Part shown: positions 54,091 to 62,157 of the stretch, piece after piece
Layout: each line of letters starts with the position of its first letter
Numbering within the stretch: position 1 is the first letter of the stretch
Assembly (NCBI RefSeq): GCF_022524345.1
Contig: NZ_JAKWJU010000002.1
Coordinates: 868,001 to 932,000, forward strand
Direction: 5' to 3'
DNA from: Streptomyces marispadix
GTDB lineage: Bacteria > Actinomycetota > Actinomycetes > Streptomycetales > Streptomycetaceae
DNA length: 64,000 nucleotides
Translations under genes and position numbers: made by a program
Notes under the pieces: model-generated
Database searches by the model: none
What the model saw: only the letters and a program-made list of their open reading frames with translations
Told to the model about the DNA's origin: nothing

Positions 54091-54420
54091 ATGTACTTCG
54101 TCGCAGAGACCGATCCGGAATCCGCGCTGTCCGGACTCGTGGACTCGGGGCTGGTGAGCTGGCTGATCCTCGGGCTGATCGCGGGCACCGTCGCCAAGGT
54201 CATACTCCCGGGCCGCGACCCGGGCGGCCTGCTCGGCACCATCCTCATCGGCATCGCGGGCGCCTTCATCGGCGGCTGGCTCTCCTCCACCTTCCTGGAC
54301 CGCTCGGTGGACCACGACTTCGTCGACCCGGCGCTGTGGGTCTCGGCCGTCGCCGGGTCGCTGGTGCTGCTGATCGGATACCGCATCTTCTTCGGCCACT
54401 CACGGGAACGCCGCCGCTGA
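54091..54420 (+). CDS. GlsB/YeaQ/YmgE-family (transglycosylase-associated) membrane protein
   Basis: 109 residues with GGGAGGGCACC before the ATG. Three hydrophobic helices carry the family phrases SWLILGLIAGTVAKVILPG, GLLGTILIGIAGAFIGGWLS and a final helix LWVSAVAGSLVLLIGYRIF, ending in Arg-rich RERRR. These small membrane proteins are linked to stress responses in many bacteria, without a defined mechanism. The N-terminal 20 residues (ETDPESALSGL) are longer than usual. It is convergent with the deacetylase gene. Confidence 0.88.
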   Translation: MYFVAETDPESALSGLVDSGLVSWLILGLIAGTVAKVILPGRDPGGLLGTILIGIAGAFIGGWLSSTFLDRSVDHDFVDPALWVSAVAGSLVLLIGYRIFFGHSRERRR

Positions 54421-54460
54421 GCGGACGGCGGCAGCGGCGGACCTGCCGGCTGCGCCCGGA

Positions 54461-54483
54461 GGCCCCGGCGACCGCCGGGGGCC
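54461..54483. terminator. G+C hairpin between convergent genes
   Basis: GGCCCCGGC (54461-54469) pairs with GCCGGGGGCC (54474-54483), with one bulged G and a GACC loop, in the 70-bp gap between the GlsB-type gene and the deacetylase gene. No T-run. Confidence 0.45.
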
Positions 54484-54489
54484 CCACGG

Positions 54490-55425
54490 TCAGCCGCCCC
54501 ACCCCTTTCCCGTACGTTCCTCGAACACGTCCGTACGGGACGGCAGTACGGGCGTATAGCCGGAGTCGAGCAGCCGGGGAAGGTAGTCGCGCAACGCGGC
54601 GACGGTCTGCGAGCGGTCACCGCCTCCGTCGTGGGAGAGCAGGATCGCGCCGGGCCGCACGGTCTCCAGGACGGTCGAGGTGATCTCGCGCGTCCCCGGT
54701 TCCTTCCAGTCGCAGGTGTCGACGGACCAGCCCAGCGGGCTCATTCCGAGGGACGCGGATATCTCCAGTGCCCGCTTGTTCCAGCCGCCGAAGGGCGCGC
54801 GGGCCAGTACGGGCGCGGTGCCCACCGCCTCGTCGACGACGTCGCTGGTGCGGGCGAGCTGTTCGTATATCTCGTGGGAGCGCATGCGCGTCAGCAGCGA
54901 ATGGCTCCAGGAGTGGTTGGCTATCTCGTGGCCCGCGTCGGCTATCGCGTTCAGCAGCCAGGCGTTGGCGGCCGCGTCCCTGCCTATGACGCAGAACGTG
55001 GCCCGCACGCGGCAGCGGCGCAGCACCTCCAGCACCTGGGGCGTGTAGTGGGGGTCGGGCCCGTCGTCGAAGGTGAGGGCTATCTCGCGACCGCCTGAGT
55101 CCAGCGTGTAGGCGACGGAGGTGCTTCCACGTGCCCTGGGGTGGAGCTCGGCCGCCTCGGGGCGCAGGCGGTAGGACTCGGGCGCGTGGGCCTGGCGTGC
55201 CGCCGCACGGTGATGACGCTGTACGTGCCGGGAGGCTCCCTTCGCGTCGGCTCCGCCTCCGGTGCCGGAGCCGCCGCCGACGGCGTGCGCGCGGTTCGCG
55301 GCGCACGCGCCGGCTATGAGCAGGCCGCCGAGGAAGAGCCGTCTGGAGTTGGCGGGGGCATGGGCGCGAGTGTGACCGCGGGCCCGGTCGGGGGCCGGGT
55401 CCGGTGTGCGTGATGTCGAAGTCAT
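54490..55425 (-). CDS. Secreted polysaccharide deacetylase (NodB domain)
   Basis: 311 residues. The N-terminus carries a twin-arginine signal (SRRLFLGGLLIAGA, about residues 30-43) followed by a Cys that may be lipidated, then a His/Arg/Gly linker. The NodB domain runs from about 110 to 300: EIALTFDDGPDPHYTPQVLE (catalytic base and first metal Asp), ANHSWSHSLLTRM (HxxxH metal ligands), and RAPFGGWNKRALE. The product should act on cell-wall or extracellular N-acetylated polysaccharide after Tat export. The ATG at 55425 was chosen for the signal; longer frames are implausible. Confidence 0.9.
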   Translation of the reverse strand: MTSTSRTPDPAPDRARGHTRAHAPANSRRLFLGGLLIAGACAANRAHAVGGGSGTGGGADAKGASRHVQRHHRAAARQAHAPESYRLRPEAAELHPRARGSTSVAYTLDSGGREIALTFDDGPDPHYTPQVLEVLRRCRVRATFCVIGRDAAANAWLLNAIADAGHEIANHSWSHSLLTRMRSHEIYEQLARTSDVVDEAVGTAPVLARAPFGGWNKRALEISASLGMSPLGWSVDTCDWKEPGTREITSTVLETVRPGAILLSHDGGGDRSQTVAALRDYLPRLLDSGYTPVLPSRTDVFEERTGKGWGG

Positions 55426-55599
55426 GCGGCACGTACTGCCACGCCGGAGAGTAGTCACACATGTTCGGTCCGTGACACCACTCGTATGCCTCATCGGTTC
55501 TCCGCCGTGCGCGGCGTTCCCTCTGCTAACGGCCCGCGAACTCCCGGAACGCATCTCCGGCAAAGGAACCGCAAAGCACGGCCGCTCGTTACGACCGGC

Positions 55600-56820
55600 A
55601 TGACGGCAATGACTCCCGGCTCCAACCTCCCGCTCAGCACGGCCCAGGTGGCGGTGGAGGTGACCGCGCCCTCCCGCCTGGACGTCTCAGGACTGCTCCT
55701 CGGCGAGAACGGAAAGGTCCGCTCCGACGCCGACTTCGTGTTCTACAACCAGCCGGCCGGCCCCGGCGTGACCCACAGCAGCGGCTCCGCCGACACCATC
55801 ACGGTCGACACCGGGAAGGTGCCGGCCGATGTGCAGAAGGTCGTGGTCACCGCCAGCCCGGACGCCCCCGGCACCACCTTCGCGGGCATGGAGCCCACCG
55901 CGACCGTGCGGGACGCCGCCACGGGCTCGGTGATCGCCACCTTCACACCGCCGTCGCTCGGCAGCGAGACGGCCCTCGTCGTGGTCGAGGTATACCGCCG
56001 GGGCAACGACTGGAAGGTGCGTGCCGTCGGCCAGGGCTACGCCAACGGACTCGGCGGCATCGCGTCCGACTTCGGCGTCGACGTCGAGGAGCCCGCCGCA
56101 CCGGTGGCCACCCCCGCGCCCTCGCCCACGCCGCAGGCGCCACCGCCGCCTCAGGCGCCCCAGGCACAGCCCGCGCCTCCGCCTGCTCCCGCCGCTCAGG
56201 CGCCCCCCGCCGCGCCGCAGCCCGGAGCCGGAAAGATCAATCTGGACAAGGGCAAGGTCAGCCTTCAGAAGAACCAGACGGTCTCGCTCACCAAGGGCGG
56301 CCGTCCCATGCTCGCCAGCGTCCGCATGGGCCTCGGCTGGGAGCCGGTCTTCCGCGCCGGCCGCAGGGCCAAGGAGATCGACCTCGACGCCTCGGTCATC
56401 GCCTACGACGCGTCCCGTAAGAAGGTGGACGCCTGCTACTTCGGCAAGCTCGCCATCCTGAACGGCGTCGTGCAGCACTCCGGCGACAACCTCACCGGGG
56501 AGGGCGGCGGCGACGACGAGGTCATCACCGTCCATCTCGGCGACCTCCCGCCGCAGGTCACCGGCCTGGTCTTCACCGTCAACTCCTTCTCGGGGCAGAA
56601 GTTCACGGAGGTGGCCAAGGCGTACTGCCGGCTCGTCGACGCGGCCACGGACCAGGAGCTGGTCCGCTTCGACCTCAGCAACGCCGAGCCGCGCACCGGA
56701 GTGCTGATGTGCAAGCTCGTACGGCAGTTCTCCGGCGAGTGGGACATGACCGCTCTCGGCGAGTACGTCGACTCACGCACGGTGCGCGGCATGGTCAAGC
56801 CGGGCGGCGCCGCACTGTGA
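55600..56820 (+). CDS. Two-domain TerD-like stress protein
   Basis: 406 residues from ATG 55600 (MTAMTPGSNLPL; the second ATG at 55609 is an alternative). The first TerD-type domain (about 5-170) contains VRSDADFVFYNQPAGPGVTH and the VVEVYRRGNDWKVRAVGQGY pattern. A Pro/Ala/Gln-rich linker follows (about 172-205). A second related domain (about 210-400) has LGWEPVFRAGRRAKEIDLDA, GGDDEVITVHLGDLPPQV and LMCKLVRQFSGEWDM. TerD-family proteins bind calcium and are linked to tellurite or general stress resistance, and occur in several copies in Streptomyces. The exact role is unknown. Confidence 0.85.
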   Translation: MTAMTPGSNLPLSTAQVAVEVTAPSRLDVSGLLLGENGKVRSDADFVFYNQPAGPGVTHSSGSADTITVDTGKVPADVQKVVVTASPDAPGTTFAGMEPTATVRDAATGSVIATFTPPSLGSETALVVVEVYRRGNDWKVRAVGQGYANGLGGIASDFGVDVEEPAAPVATPAPSPTPQAPPPPQAPQAQPAPPPAPAAQAPPAAPQPGAGKINLDKGKVSLQKNQTVSLTKGGRPMLASVRMGLGWEPVFRAGRRAKEIDLDASVIAYDASRKKVDACYFGKLAILNGVVQHSGDNLTGEGGGDDEVITVHLGDLPPQVTGLVFTVNSFSGQKFTEVAKAYCRLVDAATDQELVRFDLSNAEPRTGVLMCKLVRQFSGEWDMTALGEYVDSRTVRGMVKPGGAAL

Positions 56821-57077
56821 GCCGCGGCTGAGCCCCGGAGCGCCTCCTTCGGCCTAACGCCGCGAATTCGGGGTACCGCGGGGTCACGGACATCTGTGCG
56901 CGTACGGCCCGTGGGCGCCGCGGCGCGCACGCACGGGCACGGGCCCGGCATCGGCACGGGCCCACGTCCCGGCGGCGGGCACCCGTACACGCACACCTCG
57001 TACACGCACATCCCGTACACCCGCACCAACAGGCACAGCCACAGGCAGGCATCGAAGCAGCCGAAGGAGGCGCTCAC

Positions 57078-58475
57078 ATGGCCATCGCCACGGTGAATCC
57101 GGCCACGGGCGAGACCCTGAAGACGTTCGAACCGCACAACGCCGGCGAGATCGAAGAACGGCTCGTCAGGGCCGAACGCGCCTTCCGCGAACACCGCCTC
57201 ACCGGCTTCGCCGAGCGGTCCCGGCTGATGCACCGTGCGGCGGACCTGCTTGAGGAGGACCAGGACGCTGCCGCCCGCATGATGACGACCGAGATGGGCA
57301 AGCCGCTGGCCGCCGCCCGTGCCGAGGCGGCCAAGTGCGTGAAGGCGATGCGCTGGTACGCCGAGCACGCCGAGGCGCAGCTCGCCGACGAGCATCCCGC
57401 TCCCTCCGACGTGGCGGACTCGGGCGCGGCACGTGCCTTCGTGCGCTACCGGCCGCTGGGCCCCGTACTGGCCGTCATGCCGTGGAACTTCCCGCTGTGG
57501 CAGGTCGTGCGCTTCGCGGCCCCGGCGCTGATGGCGGGGAACACCGGGCTGCTCAAGCACGCGTCGAACGTGCCGCAGACCGCGCTGTATCTGGAGGAGC
57601 TGTTCCGTCGCGCCGGTTTCCCCGAGGGCGTCTTCCAGACCCTCCTCGTCGGCTCCGACGCGATCGCCGGCCTGCTCCGCGACGAGCGGATCGTCGCCGC
57701 CACCCTCACCGGCAGCGAGCCCGCGGGCCGCTCGGTCGCCTCCATCGCCGGTGACGAGATCAAGAAGACGGTGCTCGAACTGGGCGGCAGCGACCCCTAC
57801 TTGGTGCTCCCCTCCGCCGACCTGGACAAGGCCGTACGCACCGCCGTCACGGCCCGTGTGCAGAACGCCGGGCAGTCCTGCATCGCGGCCAAGCGCTTCA
57901 TCGTGCACACCGACGTCTACGACACCTTCACGGCACGCTTCGTGGAGCGTATGTCCGCGCTGAAGGTCGGCGACCCCACTGCCGACGACACCGACGTCGG
58001 GCCGCTCTCCAGCGCACAGGGCCGCTCCGACCTGGAGGAACTCGTCGACGACGCCACGCGCCGCGGCGCCACCGCCCAGTGCGGCGGCGGACGTCCGCTG
58101 CACCTGCCGGACGGCTGGTACTACGAGCCGACGGTGCTCACCGGCGTTACCGAGGACATGCGCATCCACCGCGAGGAGGCGTTCGGACCGGTCGCCTCCG
58201 TATACCGCGTGGACAGCCTGGACGAGGCGGTCGAACTCGCCAACGGCACGTCCTTCGGCCTCAGTTCGAACGCCTGGACACGCGACTCCGCCGAGCAGGA
58301 GCGGCTCACCCGCGATCTGGAGGCGGGCGGCGTCTTCTTCAACGGCATGACGGCCTCCCACCCCGGACTGCCCTTCGGCGGGGTCAAGCGCTCCGGCTAC
58401 GGGCGGGAACTGGCCGGGCACGGCATCCGGGAGTTCTGCAACGCGACCACGGTGTGGTTCGGCCCGGAAGAGTGA
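57078..58475 (+). CDS. NAD(P)-dependent aldehyde dehydrogenase (succinate-semialdehyde type)
   Basis: 465 residues, ATG preceded by GAAGGAGGCGC. Full-length aldehyde dehydrogenase: GPVLAVMPWNFPLWQVVRFA, MAGNTGLLKHASNVPQTA, ATLTGSEPAGRSVASIAG, VLELGGSDPYLVL (general base Glu), and VQNAGQSCIAAKRFIVH (catalytic Cys). The closing MTASHPGLPFGGVKRSGYGR is typical. The best match in memory is the GabD1/YneI group of succinate-semialdehyde dehydrogenases. Substrate remains an inference. A short hairpin follows the stop. Confidence 0.88.
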   Translation: MAIATVNPATGETLKTFEPHNAGEIEERLVRAERAFREHRLTGFAERSRLMHRAADLLEEDQDAAARMMTTEMGKPLAAARAEAAKCVKAMRWYAEHAEAQLADEHPAPSDVADSGAARAFVRYRPLGPVLAVMPWNFPLWQVVRFAAPALMAGNTGLLKHASNVPQTALYLEELFRRAGFPEGVFQTLLVGSDAIAGLLRDERIVAATLTGSEPAGRSVASIAGDEIKKTVLELGGSDPYLVLPSADLDKAVRTAVTARVQNAGQSCIAAKRFIVHTDVYDTFTARFVERMSALKVGDPTADDTDVGPLSSAQGRSDLEELVDDATRRGATAQCGGGRPLHLPDGWYYEPTVLTGVTEDMRIHREEAFGPVASVYRVDSLDEAVELANGTSFGLSSNAWTRDSAEQERLTRDLEAGGVFFNGMTASHPGLPFGGVKRSGYGRELAGHGIREFCNATTVWFGPEE

Positions 58476-58851
58476 CAATGGTGATGTCCGGTCCATAGGG
58501 CCGGGCAGCCCGGACGGCAGCACGCCGGGTCCGGCGGGGACCGGGCGGGCGGACCGTACTCCGCGGCGCGGCGCGAATCACGCCGCGTGCGGAAGGTCCG
58601 CTCGCCCGGCCTCTGTCTTACGGGTGGCCACGGGGATGCGCGGGGGCGTTGTGCGGTGCGGTCCGGGGGTGATCCGGAGGGTGCCCGTCCGCGCGATGGG
58701 ACCGCGCTGCGCATCAGGCGCCGGACGGCGAGCCCGCCCGTCCCGCCCCGCGAGGGCCCGCTGCGAAAGCCCGGCCCGGCAGGACGTGACCCGCCGGTAA
58801 GGTCGGTATCCCTGCCCGTCGCCTGCGCCCCCACCGGAGGTCGAACCCGCC
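58476..58851. other. Intergenic region after aldehyde dehydrogenase
   Basis: 376 bp of G+C-rich sequence without a gene. A small CCGGG-CAG-CCCGG hairpin at 58501-58513 could terminate the dehydrogenase transcript. Just before the next gene is a good GGAGG site. No other feature was recognised. Confidence 0.4.
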
Positions 58852-59616
58852 ATGGCCGTACGTACCGAGAGACAGGGGCCGGTCACCACCGTCGTCCTCT
58901 CCCGCCCCGAGGCACGCAACGCCGTCGACGGCGAGACGGCGAACAGGCTGGCCGCCGCCTTCCGCGACTTCGAAGCCGACACTGAGGCACTGGTCGCCGT
59001 CCTGTGGGGCGAGGGCGGCACCTTCTGCGCCGGGGCGGACCTCAAGGCCATCGGCACCGACCGCGCCAACCGCGTCGCACCCGACGGCGACGGACCCATG
59101 GGCCCCACCAGGCTGCGCCTGTCGAAGCCCGTCATCGCGGCCGTCAGCGGCCACGCGGTCGCAGGCGGTCTCGAACTGGCCCTCTGGTGCGATCTGCGGG
59201 TCGCCGAGGAGGACGCGGTCTTCGGCGTCTTCTGCCGCCGCTGGGGCGTCCCGCTGATAGACGGCGGTACCGTGCGGCTGCCCCGGCTGATCGGGCAGAG
59301 CCGCGCCCTCGACCTCATCCTGACCGGCCGCCCCGTACCCGCGCGTGAGGCGTACGACATGGGCCTCGCCAATCGCCTCGTGCCGCACGGCGAGTCCCGC
59401 GCCGCGGCGGAGGAACTCGCCGCCGCGATCGCCCGCTTCCCTCAGACCTGTCTGCGCGGCGACCTCGCCTCCGTACACGAGCAGGAGGGCCTGTCCGAGG
59501 AAGGCGCGATGACTCGCGAACTGCGCCACGGGCAGGCCGCGTTGCTGGAGGCCGCGCAGGGAGCGGCGCGCTTCGCCGCGGGCGCGGGCCGCCACGGGGA
59601 CTTCGAGTCGATCTGA
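58852..59616 (+). CDS. Enoyl-CoA hydratase/isomerase (crotonase) family
   Basis: 254 residues with CCGGAGGTCG before the ATG. Crotonase fold: VLSRPEARNAVDGETANRL, LVAVLWGEGGTFCAGADLKA (oxyanion loop 1), AAVSGHAVAGGLELALWCDL (loop 2), and the region GVFCRRWGVPLIDGGTVRLP. In classical hydratases a Glu sits here, and the Asp in PLIDGG may serve instead. Unrelated in detail to the first crotonase (4178-4957). It is likely a CoA-ester hydratase/isomerase; substrate unknown. Confidence 0.87.
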   Translation: MAVRTERQGPVTTVVLSRPEARNAVDGETANRLAAAFRDFEADTEALVAVLWGEGGTFCAGADLKAIGTDRANRVAPDGDGPMGPTRLRLSKPVIAAVSGHAVAGGLELALWCDLRVAEEDAVFGVFCRRWGVPLIDGGTVRLPRLIGQSRALDLILTGRPVPAREAYDMGLANRLVPHGESRAAAEELAAAIARFPQTCLRGDLASVHEQEGLSEEGAMTRELRHGQAALLEAAQGAARFAAGAGRHGDFESI

Positions 59617-59733
59617 CCGGTCACGGTCCGCTCCGGACAGGCGCCCGCTCGGCCCCGGGCCCGCTCCCCTTCAAAACGCTTCCTCAACTGCGGGCCCGCC
59701 CTGCGAAGTTGCCCCTCGGGCTCATCCCGGGCA

Positions 59734-59750
59734 CCCTGTCCTGCACAGGG
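59734..59750 (+). promoter_or_regulatory. Inverted repeat before the EACC1-caspase pair
   Basis: CCCTGT (59734-59739) and ACAGGG (59745-59750) are perfect arms around CCTGC, followed by GGGTAAACAAGG and the start codon at 59762. This could be an operator, or part of a promoter with a GGGTAA -10-like hexamer. Confidence 0.35.
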
Positions 59751-59761
59751 GGTAAACAAGG

Positions 59762-60199
59762 ATGGACTTACAGTTCAGGCTGCCCGACGCGGCCGACGAC
59801 TCCGAACTCGGGCAGTTCCACGACTGGCTGCTCCGCGAGCGCAGCCTTCGTACCGGCGCCGAGATCTCCACGATTCCCGCCCCGCCCACGGCGGACGGCA
59901 TGGGCCTGTCCATGGACGCGGTGGAGCTGATCCTCAACTCGGGCCTCCAACTGGCCTCTCTCGCGGTCGCGATCGTCTCGTACCGCAAGGCGACCGAACC
60001 GAGGTCCGGCATGACGATCAGCCGCGGCGACGTAGAGGTCCGGCTGAGCCGCGGAGAACTCGAAGACGTCGCTGCCGTCCTCGGCGCTCTGGAACACCTG
60101 CGTCAGGCGGGAGACGACGAGAGCACCCACGACGACGAGGACGGCGAGCCCGGCGAGGGACCAGGCCGCCAAGACCGCGACGAGGACCGCGAACCGTGA
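59762..60199 (+). CDS. EACC1-like adaptor (effector-associated constant component)
   Basis: 145 residues. The N-terminal half starts with a beta-hairpin-like LQFRLPDAADDSELGQFHDW and a helical stretch SLRTGAEISTIP. Then comes the hydrophobic segment MDAVELILNSGLQLASLAVAIVSY (about 57-80) and ISRGDVEVRLSRGELEDVAAVL. The tail is acidic (DDESTHDDEDGE). This pattern, placed directly before a caspase-like gene, matches EACC1, a small 'constant' component described by Aravind and colleagues in predicted bacterial conflict systems. Function as adaptor or regulator is predicted, not shown. The stop overlaps the next start (GTGA). Confidence 0.72.
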   Translation: MDLQFRLPDAADDSELGQFHDWLLRERSLRTGAEISTIPAPPTADGMGLSMDAVELILNSGLQLASLAVAIVSYRKATEPRSGMTISRGDVEVRLSRGELEDVAAVLGALEHLRQAGDDESTHDDEDGEPGEGPGRQDRDEDREP

Positions 60200-62058
60200 A
60201 CGCGCTGCCCGATCCGAAGCGTTCAGCGGCCGTGGTCGTCGGAGTCGGCGAGTACACGAGAATGCCCGAGCTTCCGGCGGTGAAGGAGAACCGCGAGCGG
60301 CTCAAGGCTGTGCTGACCGACCCCGAGATCTGGGGCCTGCCGGAGGGGCGCTTCCACGAGGTGCCCGACCCGATGCACGCGGCCGACCTGATCGACCCCG
60401 TGATCGAGGCCGCACAGCAGGCCCGCGACACCCTGATCGTCTACTACGCCGGGCACGGCTTCATCGACCACAAGGGCGAACTCTTCCTCACCCTCCCCGA
60501 ATCCAGGAACAGGCGCCGCCACACGGCCGTCCCATACGACTGGCTGCGCCAGGCCATCCTGGAACACAGCGGCGCGGAACGCAGGGTCGTGATCCTCGAC
60601 TGCTGCTACAGCGGCAGGGCCCTGGAGGGCATGTCCGATCCGGCCGCCGAACTGCCTGCCGCCGCAGGCATCAACGGCAGCTATCTGCTGACGTCCGCGG
60701 CCGAGAACGTCCAGGCCCTCTCCCCGAGAGGCGAGGACTGCACGGCCTTCACCGGCGAACTCACTCGCGTACTGCGTGAAGGCATCCCGGACGGCGAGGA
60801 GTTCCTCACCCTCGACGCCGTCTACGGACGCGTCCTGCACGCACTGAGGGACAAGGGGCGGCCCGAACCCCAGGAACAGGACCGAGGGCAGATCGGCAGG
60901 CTCCCGTTCGTGCGGAACCGGGCCGAAGGGCCGCCGCCGCCCCCGCCTCGCCGCAGGCAGGGAACTGTCCTCGGCGTCGCGACCGCCACGCTGCTCGCAG
61001 CCGTCGCCGTACCCGTCACCTGGAAGCTGACGACGGGAGACGACCGGGGCTACGGCGGCCCCTGCTCGGAGCGGGTATCGCTGCTCGGTTTCTCGGACCG
61101 TCTCGACAAGACCGAATACCACGGGGAGCCCGTCTCCGGCCTCTCGTCGCTGGCGCCGCGCGGCGGTTCGCGGCTGCTGGCGCTCTCCGACACCGCCTCC
61201 CCACGGCTCTACGAACTGTCGGCGAAGGCCCGGGGCAAGCCGGAGCCGCACATCCTGGACTCGACTCTCCTGCGCCGCAAGGACGGCACAGCCTACTCCG
61301 GCGAGGACTTCGACGCGGAGGCCATGGTCACGGAGGACGGCGGGCGCACCGTGCTGGTGGCGTCCGAATCGGGGCCCAGCATCAGCCGGTTCGACGTCGG
61401 CTCCGGAAGGCTGGTCACGGGCTTCCCGGTGCCGGAACGGTTCCGTATCGCACCCGACGGCGACGGACAGCGCAGTGAGAGCTTCGAGTCGATGGCACTC
61501 AGCCCCGACGGCCGGTACCTCTATGTGGGCATCGAGTCCCCGCTCAGCGGGGACGGCAGCCGCCAGGGCCGTGCGCCGGTGCGCATCCTGCGCTACAAGG
61601 GCAAGCCGGGCGGCGACTACGTCCCCGACCGGCAGTTCGCCTATCTGACGGGCTCCGGGCTGCGCCTCGCGGATCTCGTGGCGACCGGCGAGGACGGCGT
61701 TCTGCTGGCGCTGGAGCGCGGCTACGCCGAGGGGCAGGGGAACGCCGTGCGGATGCACCGCGTTTCGCTGCGGGACCTGCCGGACGTCGCCGGGGAGGAA
61801 TCCCTGGCGGAGGCGCCCCAGGAGGCGTTCGCCCGTAAGCGGACGCTGTTCGACCTCGCCGAGTGCCCCGATTCCGGGGCCCGTTCACCGCAGAAGCAGT
61901 CCAACCCGCTGCTGGACAACGTGGAGGGCGCGGCGCTGGGGCCCCGGCTGACAGAAGGCGACGACAAGGGACGGCGGTTGCTGTATCTCGTCTCCGACGA
62001 CAACGACAGCGCGATGCAGGTCACGAGGTTCTACGCGCTCGCAGTCGACCCGGACTGA
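60196..62058 (+). CDS. Caspase-like (C14) protease with TM helix and phytase/esterase-like propeller
   Basis: 620 residues from a GTG coupled to the EACC1-like gene. Residues about 8-235 form a metacaspase/caspase-like domain: AAVVVGVGEYTRMPELPAV, LIVYYAGHGFIDHKGELF with His87 and VVILDCCYSGRALEG with Cys137 as the expected catalytic dyad. Arg-rich PPPRRRQG precedes one membrane helix (about 258-278). The remaining residues 280-620 look like the esterase-like phytase domain, a beta-propeller: AMVTEDGGRTVLVASESGPS, ESMALSPDGRYLYVGIESPL, GVLLALERGYAEGQGNAVRM. By the positive-inside rule the protease faces the cytoplasm and the propeller the outside. Confidence 0.85.
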   Translation: MNALPDPKRSAAVVVGVGEYTRMPELPAVKENRERLKAVLTDPEIWGLPEGRFHEVPDPMHAADLIDPVIEAAQQARDTLIVYYAGHGFIDHKGELFLTLPESRNRRRHTAVPYDWLRQAILEHSGAERRVVILDCCYSGRALEGMSDPAAELPAAAGINGSYLLTSAAENVQALSPRGEDCTAFTGELTRVLREGIPDGEEFLTLDAVYGRVLHALRDKGRPEPQEQDRGQIGRLPFVRNRAEGPPPPPPRRRQGTVLGVATATLLAAVAVPVTWKLTTGDDRGYGGPCSERVSLLGFSDRLDKTEYHGEPVSGLSSLAPRGGSRLLALSDTASPRLYELSAKARGKPEPHILDSTLLRRKDGTAYSGEDFDAEAMVTEDGGRTVLVASESGPSISRFDVGSGRLVTGFPVPERFRIAPDGDGQRSESFESMALSPDGRYLYVGIESPLSGDGSRQGRAPVRILRYKGKPGGDYVPDRQFAYLTGSGLRLADLVATGEDGVLLALERGYAEGQGNAVRMHRVSLRDLPDVAGEESLAEAPQEAFARKRTLFDLAECPDSGARSPQKQSNPLLDNVEGAALGPRLTEGDDKGRRLLYLVSDDNDSAMQVTRFYALAVDPD

Positions 62059-62075
62059 GGACGCGACGCGAGGAC

Positions 62076-62126
62076 GGACAGGTCACGAGGGCGGACAGGT
62101 CACGAGGGCGGACAGGTCACGAGGGC
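62076..62126. repeat. Three tandem 17-bp repeats
   Basis: GGACAGGTCACGAGGGC occurs three times head to tail (62076-62092, 62093-62109, 62110-62126), followed by a partial GGACATGAGG unit. They lie between the caspase-like gene and the convergent HEAT-like gene. Confidence 0.85.
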
Positions 62127-62157
62127 GGACATGAGGCGAAGTCGAGCCGCCCAGCGC

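Noticed and set aside
56436..58523. 695-codon antisense ORF opposite the aldehyde dehydrogenase
   Set aside because: The sense frame is a complete aldehyde dehydrogenase; the antisense product has no homology I can recognise.
62076..62126. 17-bp repeats considered as an attachment site or CRISPR
   Set aside because: Head-to-tail copies without spacers, no integrase and no flanking tRNA.
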